This document shows, one piece after another, positions 51,678 to 59,375 of a stretch of DNA of 64,000 nt (the stretch's first letter is position 1; the number at the start of each line of letters is the position of its first letter). The stretch comes from Chlamydiota bacterium (lineage in GTDB: Bacteria; Chlamydiota; Chlamydiia; Chlamydiales; Rhabdochlamydiaceae). The notes below the pieces were generated by a model that had not been told where the DNA came from, made no database searches, and worked only from the letters and a program-made list of their open reading frames with translations. The stretch covers positions 88,857 to 152,856 of the forward strand of contig JAJFMD010000006.1 of assembly GCA_021772335.1 (NCBI GenBank). The letters run 5' to 3'. The position numbers and the translations under genes are program-made.

Positions 51678-52997
51678 TTAAAAACAGTATTTTGCTCTAG
51701 CCCATGTTCTTCGCCCAAGCATATCCATTTTGTCATATCCAGGCTCAAGAGAATCAAATGTTTCGATAACTTCTATGAGTTTTTCGCTAACAAGTTGATC
51801 AATAGCTTTTTTTGAACCAACATGCACAGGATTATAATCGTCTAAAAGTAAAATTGTATTTTCGTGCGCTAATTCTTTGCAGTTTTTGATATCATTATAG
51901 ACGAATTCAAATTTATGATTACCGTCAATGTAGATTAGATCAACTTTTGTATTAGGGTTGTTTTTGACAAAATTTGGTACAGTAATTAATGAATTTCCAC
52001 TAAAAAACTGGAAGTTATTTCCATACAATGTTTTAAAATAATCTACACCTATTTGTGTATAAGGATAACAGTTTATATCGAATGAGTAAAATTGGATGTT
52101 ATTTAAGTTAGAAAAGAAAATTTCTGCACTGTGGCCTGCATTTAATCCAATTTCAAGTACTGATTGTATATTTTGATTTTCTAATACTAAATTTGTGAGT
52201 TGTTGTTTTTGCATGTTTGTAACATAGCAACATCTAGTTTTTTTATTTTTATTTGTTGGAGATAGCTCGTATCCATGTATTTGCAAATAATGGTCTAAGC
52301 TAAATGCTTTTATATCAGAGTTGATTTTATTGCTATATGTCGTCATAAGATTTTTTAAATCTTCTTTAGTGCTCCATCTATCAAAATGAATGATAAAGTC
52401 TCCTTTACGATATTTTAGCAACTTGACCTTGTTTTGTGGCATTTTTGAAATGTTGCTATTGTCTAAGTATATAGAGTTTAGGATTCTTGCTGGATAGGTT
52501 TTAAATTTTGAAATAATGTTTTCATTTTCTTTGTTTAAAGAGGAATCAAGATTGTTTAGTTTTTTTAAAAAGTTTTTGCTCCACTGTGAATTTTTTATTA
52601 AAAATTGACCTGAATAAAATGGATTAATGTTGTTTTTTGATGTAATAATGTGGAAGTTGTCATCTGTAAAAAATTCAAGTTTAAGATCTTGGTTCATTAT
52701 AAGCGACTCTGCATCGCTCCAGAAAACCCACTTATAGGCACTCTTGTTAAGCATTTTTTGTAAGATTTTAATTTTATTCCAAAGAGCATCTTGATCAGAA
52801 TTCGGGAGTTCTTTGACATAAATGAAGTCGTAATTATGTTTTTTGCAATATTCTCTTTTGTTTTGAATTCCTAGTTCTACAGCGTCTTGATACTCTTTTC
52901 CTGCAGCTATTGTTACTAGCGCTATATCAGCAGATTCTAGAAAAAATGGGAATACTGATAGCAAAGCCCAAGTAAATAGTAAGATGGTTTTTTTCAT
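51678..52997 (-). CDS. Exported GT34-like glycosyltransferase-methyltransferase fusion, copy 5
   Basis: The product has 439 residues with a signal peptide (MKKTILLFTWALLSVFPFFL, cleaved near SA-D). It is paralogous to the four genes at 34-40 kb but lies 12 kb away on the other strand. The glycosyltransferase half keeps REYCKKHNYDFIYVKE, but the metal/donor motif is WSDAESLIMN (D95, E97), where all other copies have DAD. The methyltransferase half is intact and closest to copy 1: SVLEIGLNAGHSAEIFFSNL, YIDGNHKFEFVYNDIKNC and LLDDYNPV. It may be a mainly methyl-transferring enzyme. Ribosome binding site GAGG lies 9 bases before ATG. Confidence 0.82.
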   Translation of the reverse strand: MKKTILLFTWALLSVFPFFLESADIALVTIAAGKEYQDAVELGIQNKREYCKKHNYDFIYVKELPNSDQDALWNKIKILQKMLNKSAYKWVFWSDAESLIMNQDLKLEFFTDDNFHIITSKNNINPFYSGQFLIKNSQWSKNFLKKLNNLDSSLNKENENIISKFKTYPARILNSIYLDNSNISKMPQNKVKLLKYRKGDFIIHFDRWSTKEDLKNLMTTYSNKINSDIKAFSLDHYLQIHGYELSPTNKNKKTRCCYVTNMQKQQLTNLVLENQNIQSVLEIGLNAGHSAEIFFSNLNNIQFYSFDINCYPYTQIGVDYFKTLYGNNFQFFSGNSLITVPNFVKNNPNTKVDLIYIDGNHKFEFVYNDIKNCKELAHENTILLLDDYNPVHVGSKKAIDQLVSEKLIEVIETFDSLEPGYDKMDMLGRRTWARAKYCF

Positions 52998-53102
52998 TTT
53001 TCAATCCTCGAAATAATGTTTTTCATGGAAAAAACAAATTTGAATTTTCATTTCATTTAAATCAAGAAAAAATCATGTAGAAATAATGCAAAAATGATGT
53101 GT

Positions 53103-54614
53103 TTAGAAGATCAGTTTTGATTCTTGGTCGCGGTAGCAGATGGCGAGACTGAGGAGGAGGGCGAGTAGGGTGAGCAGGACAGGAAGAGGGAAGGAGGATA
53201 TGTGCAGGCGGATGTCGAAGAGTGGCGGCGGATAGGAGAGTAATTTGAGACTGGCAGCTGTGAGAGTATCTGTCATAGAGCGAAGGAAAGGGAAGAAGAG
53301 AGAGGCAAAGAGTAGGGAAATTTGTGCGGGAAGGAGAATGGGAAAGAAAAGATTATAGAGCAGGCTAAGTAGGGGGAAAGTGTGAAAATGGTAGAGGAGG
53401 ATTGGAATTGCGAATAGATGAACGGCAAAGTTTAGGGCAAGAGCTTTTCGCAAGAAGCGTGTAATGATAAGGCAGTAGCGATCTGGAATTGAGAACTGGT
53501 CAAATTGCAATCGATCGTATTGAGGCAGGAGAGTTCTTAAGGCTTTTTCGAAGGAAGGATAGAGCAGGAGTATTGCTGCGGTAGAGGTAAAGGTCAGTTG
53601 AAACCCAATATGATAAATATTGAGAGGAGAGAGGAGTAATTCGATCATTAAACATAGCCCTAGAAGATTGAGGCCTGTGGCACGCAATCGGAAAAGTTTA
53701 GCAATGTAGTAGAGAAAAAGAGTGATGAAGGCGCGTAGAATCGAAGGGGTGGGACCTAAGAAAAAAAAGTAGCCGCTAATGAAACAGAGCATGGCGATAT
53801 GAAGCATTTTTTTAGAAAGAAGGGGCCTTAAAAAATAACTGATAAAAAGGGTTAAAAATGCGAAATGAAAGCCTGAGATAGCAAGAATATGTTGCAGTCC
53901 GCAATGACTAAAATCATAGGAGAGCAGCGGGTTATCGAGCTCGCCTGTTAAAAGTGCGCTGAAATAGGAAGCAGATCTAGGAACATGTTTATTGAGAAAG
54001 GTTGCCACTTTTTTCTTCATGACAAAACGCCACTGCGCATAACTATGTGTATCAGGCACTCCACTAAAGTTTTGATCTTTGGGGACTAAGTGATAAAAGG
54101 AAGGAACATTGCGTTCTAGGTGTCCCTGGAAGCGGATCGTTTGATTTGGAGGGATTTTATTATGGAGGGTCATACGAGCAGGTAGATGGTAATAGGAGAG
54201 ATGATTATCAGAATGAAAGGAAGCTGTTCCTATGTAAGTGAGTTTAGAGCGTCCGAATGTCGATTTTTGTTTAATTGTTGTTGGCGTGAAATAAATCGTA
54301 CCGCTTGAAGATGGTTCCTCTGGAGGTTTGTGAAAGTAATGGGTGAAAGTAAAAACAGTAAGGGCGATTAAGCTAGCGTTTGCTAAGTGCTTAAGTAGAA
54401 ATATGCGATATAGATTTTGGCCGGAAATAAGAGGTAGAAAAAAAAGGGTTAAGAGAGCGAGGTCAATGGGCTGAAAAGAAAGCGCGATTTTAACTGCGAG
54501 AAGAGTGGAGAGTCCATAGAGGAAAGCTGGATAAGCGTTCCAGAAATTGGCGAATATATCAGCTAAGCTATAAACAAAATAACATTTATGGCGAATAAAG
54601 CGAAAAATTTTCAC
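53103..54614 (-). CDS. comEC: ComEC/Rec2-family competence membrane protein
   Basis: ComEC forms the inner-membrane channel for single-stranded DNA uptake. The 503-residue protein has an N-terminal membrane pair and soluble domain, then the Competence domain (GLQHILAISGFHFAFLTLFI, SILRAFITLFLYYIAKL, YHIGFQLTFTSTAAILLLYP) with many transmembrane helices. The C-terminal metallo-beta-lactamase domain of full-length ComEC is absent, as in short chlamydial homologues. I chose GTG at 54614, which overlaps the ndh stop by four bases (GTGA); starts up to 54701 lie within ndh. In Chlamydia comEC is also close to the ptsI-ptsH cluster and the E1 fusion gene. Confidence 0.9.
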   Translation of the reverse strand: MKIFRFIRHKCYFVYSLADIFANFWNAYPAFLYGLSTLLAVKIALSFQPIDLALLTLFFLPLISGQNLYRIFLLKHLANASLIALTVFTFTHYFHKPPEEPSSSGTIYFTPTTIKQKSTFGRSKLTYIGTASFHSDNHLSYYHLPARMTLHNKIPPNQTIRFQGHLERNVPSFYHLVPKDQNFSGVPDTHSYAQWRFVMKKKVATFLNKHVPRSASYFSALLTGELDNPLLSYDFSHCGLQHILAISGFHFAFLTLFISYFLRPLLSKKMLHIAMLCFISGYFFFLGPTPSILRAFITLFLYYIAKLFRLRATGLNLLGLCLMIELLLSPLNIYHIGFQLTFTSTAAILLLYPSFEKALRTLLPQYDRLQFDQFSIPDRYCLIITRFLRKALALNFAVHLFAIPILLYHFHTFPLLSLLYNLFFPILLPAQISLLFASLFFPFLRSMTDTLTAASLKLLSYPPPLFDIRLHISSFPLPVLLTLLALLLSLAICYRDQESKLIF

Positions 54615-55885
54615 TTTTCTGTTTGGGGTTGATCTGATTTTTCTAAGCTGCGATAAATCAGACGTGCTCCCCGCTGACCTGTGATGATGGCAAATAACCA
54701 TTCGATGATGACGGCAAGTCTGTTTTTAAAGCCGATTAGGTAGAAGATATGGATAAAGCACCATAGGAACCAAGCAAAAAAACCGCGAAACTTCATTGAG
54801 CCAACCATCGCAACAGCTTTAAATTTTCCAATTGTTGCCATCGATCCTTTATCGAAGTAGCGAAAGCGACGCCTTTTATGTTTGGGTTTTTGTTTTTTGA
54901 TGAGTTTACCAACATATTTTCCCTGTTGAATCGCTGTCGGAGCAATTCCAGGAAGCGGTTTGCCATCTTTTCCTTTGGCATGAGATGCATCGCCGATGAT
55001 AAAGATTTCAGGATGATCGGGAATACTTAAATCGGGATCAACGATCACGCGTCCTTGTCTATCGAGTTCAACATCGAGTGTTTTTAGTAAAGGAGAGGCT
55101 TGGTTACCAGCTGCCCAAAGCACATTTTCTGATTCGATAAAAAGATCTTCAACTTGAACTCCTCTTTGATCGATTTGGGTCACTTTTTTTCCTGTGATTA
55201 CATCAACCCCAAGTTTTTCAAGATCTTTCTTAGCATGCTCGCCAAGAGATTCTGGATAGACAGGTAAGATATGTGGCAGGGCTTCGATAAGATAGATTTT
55301 ACAATCTTCTGTACGGATTCTTCTGAAATTTTTAAACATTGTTCGGTAAGCAATTTCTGCGATTGCTCCGGCCATTTCAACACCTGTAGGACCGCCGCCA
55401 ATAATAACAAAATTTAAATATTTACTACATTCCTGAGGATTATTTAAGCGCTCCGCTTTTTCAAAAGAGAGCAGAATGTGTTGGCGAATATTGATCGCAT
55501 CTTGGACAGTTTTTAGTCCTGGTGCAAAAGATTCCCATTGATCGTTGCCAAAATAGGAGTGACGGGCGCCTGTTGCAACGACGAGGTAATCATAAGTGAT
55601 CTGATCTCCATTTCCTAAAATGAGTGTTTTCTTGTTTTTATCGATTGAAACAACTTCCCCCATAATCACTTCAGTATTCTCCTGTTTGCGTAAAATCTCA
55701 CGCAAGGGGGTCGCTATATCTGCGGGAGAGAGTGCTGCTGTTGCAACTTCATACAATAGAGGTTGGAAGAGGTGGTGATTGGTCTTGTCTATGACAAGAA
55801 CGTCCAGTTTTTTCTTTTTTAAAGCTTTGGCTACAGTTAAACCGCCAAAGCCGCCGCCAATAATAACTATTTTAGGATTCGCCAT
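54611..55885 (-). CDS. ndh: Type II NADH dehydrogenase (NDH-2)
   Basis: This single-subunit flavoenzyme transfers electrons from NADH to quinone without pumping ions. The product has 424 residues. It has an N-terminal FAD fold (IVIIGGGFGGLTVAKALKKK), the NADH-binding fold (NFVIIGGGPTGVEMAGAIAE), GDASHAKGKDGKPLPGIAPT and the C-terminal membrane-associated segment (FAWFLWCFIHIFYLIGFKNR). Chlamydiaceae rely on a Na-pumping NADH dehydrogenase; NDH-2 is typical of environmental chlamydiae and would allow uncoupled respiration. It is divergent from hprK with a 195-base shared upstream region. Confidence 0.95.
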   Translation of the reverse strand: MANPKIVIIGGGFGGLTVAKALKKKKLDVLVIDKTNHHLFQPLLYEVATAALSPADIATPLREILRKQENTEVIMGEVVSIDKNKKTLILGNGDQITYDYLVVATGARHSYFGNDQWESFAPGLKTVQDAINIRQHILLSFEKAERLNNPQECSKYLNFVIIGGGPTGVEMAGAIAEIAYRTMFKNFRRIRTEDCKIYLIEALPHILPVYPESLGEHAKKDLEKLGVDVITGKKVTQIDQRGVQVEDLFIESENVLWAAGNQASPLLKTLDVELDRQGRVIVDPDLSIPDHPEIFIIGDASHAKGKDGKPLPGIAPTAIQQGKYVGKLIKKQKPKHKRRRFRYFDKGSMATIGKFKAVAMVGSMKFRGFFAWFLWCFIHIFYLIGFKNRLAVIIEWLFAIITGQRGARLIYRSLEKSDQPQTEK

Positions 55886-56080
55886 AGAACATCGTTTTTA
55901 TTTTTATACTACCTTAAGAGCTCCCTTTTTTTCTATCAGTGAAAACTTTCATGGGAAAGTGTATGAGAAGGAGAAATTTTATCGGGTGTTTTTTGCTTTA
56001 AAAAAAGAACAGCTCACCTTAAAATTTACGCCAAAAATGTGGCTGAACATGTTGTTTTTTAAAAAGCTTAAGAGAGATTG

Positions 56081-57064
56081 ATGGTTCTTGTAGAAGATTT
56101 AATTTCAAAATATGGCAAAAACCTCAATTTAAAGCCTATTGCTGGCTTAAGAGGCGTAGATAGGGTCGTCAAAGGTCCGGAAGTGCAAAGACCTGGACTT
56201 GCTTTGTCTGGCTATTTAAAGAATTATGTCACCTATCGAATCTTAATATTAGGTCTATCTGAAGTATCTTATTTGTGTGATTTAGAAAAAGATTTGCAAA
56301 TTGAAAGACTTAAAGGTGTGATCACCAAACACACTCCTGCTGTTATTGTTGCACGGCACTCTAGCCCCCCTGAGCAGTTGATTGCGATTTGCGAAAAAGG
56401 CGGAATACCTCTCTATTGCACTGAAATGCATACGATGGATTTGCAAAGCAAATTGACTTTGTTGCTACGTGAAGAGTTTTCTCCCATTCTTACTGCTCAT
56501 GGAACTCTGCTCGATGTCTTTGGCATGGGTATGCTTATACAAGGCGATTCATCTGTTGGCAAAAGTGAAGCAGCGCTCGGTTTGATTGAAAGAGGGCATC
56601 GCTTAATTTCCGATGATATTGTGCGTATTAGAGTAAGAGAGGGAACCTACTTAGAAGGTTCAGGGCCTGAGTTGACTCGTCATTTAATGGAGATTCGCGG
56701 AATTGGAATTATTAATGTCGCTCATCTTTATGGAGCAGTGTGTGTGCGTGACGAAAAGAGCCTTGATTTAATTGTTAAGTTAGAAACATGGGATGATACT
56801 CATGAATATGATCGTGTTGGTTTAGAGGAAAAATATTCCGATATGCTTGGTATTAAAGTTCCTTTCCATGTCTTGCCTTTGAAACCCGGTAGAGATGTTG
56901 TTCTCTTGCTTGAGACAATTGCATTAAATAATCGCCTGAAAGGAATGGGATATAACTCAGCCAAGGAATTTAACCATAAATTGCTTGAAACGATTGCAAA
57001 AAGACAAAAAGAATCAGACGATATTATGCAATCCCAAAAAAAGGGGAGTAAGATTGAAGCTTAG
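56081..57064 (+). CDS. hprK: HPr kinase/phosphorylase
   Basis: HprK phosphorylates and dephosphorylates HPr on a serine in response to metabolic state. The product has 327 residues. The N-terminal domain is followed by the catalytic domain with P-loop IQGDSSVGKSEAALGLIERG, the catalytic stretch HRLISDDIVRIR and the signature LMEIRGIGIINV. I start it at ATG 56081, preceded by a purine-rich AGAGAG; a TTG one codon earlier is in frame. Its last 11 bases overlap ptsH. With ptsH and ptsI it makes a regulatory phosphotransfer system; no sugar-specific EII component is in this window. Confidence 0.95.
   Translation: MVLVEDLISKYGKNLNLKPIAGLRGVDRVVKGPEVQRPGLALSGYLKNYVTYRILILGLSEVSYLCDLEKDLQIERLKGVITKHTPAVIVARHSSPPEQLIAICEKGGIPLYCTEMHTMDLQSKLTLLLREEFSPILTAHGTLLDVFGMGMLIQGDSSVGKSEAALGLIERGHRLISDDIVRIRVREGTYLEGSGPELTRHLMEIRGIGIINVAHLYGAVCVRDEKSLDLIVKLETWDDTHEYDRVGLEEKYSDMLGIKVPFHVLPLKPGRDVVLLLETIALNNRLKGMGYNSAKEFNHKLLETIAKRQKESDDIMQSQKKGSKIEA
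57042..57048 (+). promoter_or_regulatory. Strong Shine-Dalgarno deciding the TTG start of ptsH
   Basis: AGGGGAG lies inside the 3' end of hprK, five bases before TTG at 57054. This is the strongest ribosome binding site in the vicinity, and the resulting protein starts exactly where HPr families align. Confidence 0.8.
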
Positions 57065-57320
57065 TCACAAAATAAAGGTTAAGAATACGCAAGGCCTGCA
57101 TGCTAGACCTGCAGCGACCCTAGCTAAGCTATTGCAAGGGTTTCGATCTGATGTGACTTTTACTTATAGAAAAAAGACAGGGAACGCGAAGAGTGTCGTT
57201 GATATATTAATGCTGATGGTTAAAAAGAATGCTTCCATTATAATTACTGTCGATGGCGAAGATGCGCAAGAAACTCTTGATAAAATCATTGAGGCCTTTG
57301 CAGGCAATTTTGGAGAATAG
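57054..57320 (+). CDS. ptsH: Phosphocarrier protein HPr
   Basis: HPr accepts phosphate from EI on a histidine and is regulated by HprK on a serine. From the TTG start the product has 88 residues, the normal size. The active-site motif is NTQGLHARPAATL with His16, and the regulatory serine region is NAKSVVDILMLM with Ser47 equivalent to Ser46 elsewhere. It overlaps hprK by 11 bases and ends 8 bases before ptsI. Longer in-frame starts upstream would add about 23 residues with no family match. Confidence 0.94.
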   Translation: MKLSHKIKVKNTQGLHARPAATLAKLLQGFRSDVTFTYRKKTGNAKSVVDILMLMVKKNASIIITVDGEDAQETLDKIIEAFAGNFGE

Positions 57321-57328
57321 TTCGCAAC

Positions 57329-59065
57329 ATGGTAGAAAAGGTCGTATATAAAGGAGTGTCTGTCAGCCGTGGGATCGCGATTGGCAAAGCTTTCTTTTTA
57401 GATATGCTCGATAATAAGAAGATCGATGTGACCACTCTTTCTGAAGAAGAGATTGATGATGAGATTGGGCGGTTTTACCGTGCGGTATGTTCTTCGCGTG
57501 AGGATCTACAGAAAATACAAGTTGATTTAGCAACAACAGGATCTGAAGAGGCTGCAGAGATTATTGATGCGCATTTACAAATGCTCAATGACCCTTTGCT
57601 GACAACAGAGATTGAAAAGAAAATCAGAAGTTTGCAACAAAACTGTGAAGTGGTTTTTCAATCGGCAATGTCTGAAGTAATCGATCGTTTCTCAAAAGCA
57701 GAGGATCTCTTTTTTAAGAGTCGCTTAGATGACATCGTCGACATTTCAAGTAGGGTATTACGTCACCTCGATGCGCATACACATTCTGCTATTGATCATA
57801 TGCCACTGAATGCGATCATTTTCACGCAAATGCTTTCTCCTTCAGATACAGCTGCTATACAAGGATGCATTTCAGCAGTTGTTACTAATCAGGGTGGAGG
57901 AAGTTCTCATAGCGCTTTAATTGCACGCTCAAAAGGAATCCCCTTTGTTTCTGGCGTGGATTTTAAAAATGTTGATTCAGTAAATCGTGAAACTGTAATT
58001 GTAGATGGAGATCAGGGGGTTGTGATTTTCAATCCGGACATCGCCACTTTAAACTCCTATAGAAGAAAACAAAAATCGATCCAACTTAGAGAAAAAATTA
58101 GCGATTTTTTTGTTGAGAGTGAAGATTGTCCCAAAGCAACAGTTTCTGTCAATATTGGTTGCTTCGATGAAATGACAGCGCTTGATTTTAATAGAGATCA
58201 AAATATTGGACTACTACGTTCCGAATGCTTTTTTCTGAATAATAGCGACAAGTTTCCTGATGAAGAGCAGCAGTTTATTACTTATTCTAAAATTATTCGG
58301 CAAGCTAAGGGAAATCATCTTGTATTTAGGGTTTTTGATTTTGGTGGAGATAAGTGCTTATCGTGCTTTAGCGATCAACACAGACTTAATTTACAAACGC
58401 TAGGATATAGAGGCACGCGTTTTCTTCTAGATCATCAGCAGATTTTTAAACAGCATTTACGAGCTCTGCTTCGAGCTACATTTTATGGGCCTGTGCATAT
58501 TTTACTGCCAATGATCGCTGATATTGGAGAATTGCGATTAGCTAAGCAGATGATACATCAGACATATCAAGAGCTTTTAGCGCAAAATTTTAAAATAGGT
58601 AAGTATCCACCAATTGGCTGTATGATTGAAGTGCCTTCCGCAGCGATTACTGCAGATTTGCTTGCAGAAGAGAGTGATTTCTTTTCTTTGGGTACTAATG
58701 ATCTTGGTCAACTATGCCTTGGGATAGATCGTAATGACCTTCGTAGTAGCGAGGGGCGTTTTATTGCTCATCCTAGTATGGTGCGCTTGATGCAAAGTGT
58801 TCTTCAAGCTGCTAAGGCAAAAGAAATTCCTGTGACAGTTTGTGGAGAAATTGCTTCAAATACACTCTTTATTCCATTACTCCTCGGTCTTGGCTTTAGA
58901 TCTTTTTCCTGTGCTCCTCGTTATTTAACATTATTGAATAAAGTTATTCGTCAAAGTAGCACAGCAAAAACAGAAGAACTTGCTGAAAAAGCACTTAAAT
59001 TAAAGACGGGCGAAGAGATCTTCAACTTTCTTCTCAATCAACATCCAGGTCTAACAAAAAGTTAG
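57329..59065 (+). CDS. ptsI: PTS enzyme I (phosphoenolpyruvate-protein phosphotransferase)
   Basis: EI takes phosphate from phosphoenolpyruvate and passes it to HPr. The product has 578 residues. The phosphohistidine is H194 in VVTNQGGGSSHSALIARSKG, close to the E. coli position 189. The PEP-binding domain shows NIGLLRSECFFLN, LVFRVFDFGGDKCL, MIEVPSAAI, FFSLGTNDLGQLCLGIDRND and TVCGEIAS with the catalytic Cys. The canonical RTSHTAI is here SSHSALI. The 3' end overlaps the convergent ybaB gene by four bases. Confidence 0.95.
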   Translation: MVEKVVYKGVSVSRGIAIGKAFFLDMLDNKKIDVTTLSEEEIDDEIGRFYRAVCSSREDLQKIQVDLATTGSEEAAEIIDAHLQMLNDPLLTTEIEKKIRSLQQNCEVVFQSAMSEVIDRFSKAEDLFFKSRLDDIVDISSRVLRHLDAHTHSAIDHMPLNAIIFTQMLSPSDTAAIQGCISAVVTNQGGGSSHSALIARSKGIPFVSGVDFKNVDSVNRETVIVDGDQGVVIFNPDIATLNSYRRKQKSIQLREKISDFFVESEDCPKATVSVNIGCFDEMTALDFNRDQNIGLLRSECFFLNNSDKFPDEEQQFITYSKIIRQAKGNHLVFRVFDFGGDKCLSCFSDQHRLNLQTLGYRGTRFLLDHQQIFKQHLRALLRATFYGPVHILLPMIADIGELRLAKQMIHQTYQELLAQNFKIGKYPPIGCMIEVPSAAITADLLAEESDFFSLGTNDLGQLCLGIDRNDLRSSEGRFIAHPSMVRLMQSVLQAAKAKEIPVTVCGEIASNTLFIPLLLGLGFRSFSCAPRYLTLLNKVIRQSSTAKTEELAEKALKLKTGEEIFNFLLNQHPGLTKS

Positions 59066-59367
59066 AAAGAGAAGGGGAGTCCTTGCATAAGGGAATCTGT
59101 AGGGGTGCCTTCTTTTTCAAGCTTTGCATAGGCATCTTGTAGAGCAGCACAAATCAAATCTTGTAGACCTTCAATATCTTCACGATCGACGCAATCAGGT
59201 TTAATTGAAATTGATTTTAGCTGTTTTTCACCGTCAATGATAACAGAGACAAGGCCGCTGCCGCTTTCTCCGGAGATTTCCTTAGATTGCATCGTTTCTT
59301 GCATTTTTTGAAATTGCTCTTGCATCAAACGAGCTTGTTTTTTTCTTTTGGAAAATCCGCTTCCCAT
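59062..59367 (-). CDS. ybaB: YbaB/EbfC nucleoid-associated protein
   Basis: The product has 101 residues with the family plan: N-terminal helix (ARLMQEQFQKMQETMQSKEI), central strands (GLVSVIIDGEKQLKSISIKP) and C-terminal helix (DLICAALQDAYAKLEKE). These small dimers bind DNA and influence nucleoid structure and transcription. It lies 8 bases downstream of dnaX, a pairing seen across bacteria and in Chlamydia. The last bases overlap ptsI, which is convergent. Confidence 0.92.
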   Translation of the reverse strand: MGSGFSKRKKQARLMQEQFQKMQETMQSKEISGESGSGLVSVIIDGEKQLKSISIKPDCVDREDIEGLQDLICAALQDAYAKLEKEGTPTDSLMQGLPFSF

Positions 59368-59375
59368 AGTTCCTC

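Noticed and set aside
55886..56080. Small gene in the divergent ndh-hprK gap
   Set aside because: The open stretch there runs antisense into ndh and lacks a start with a ribosome binding site; the interval more likely holds two promoters.
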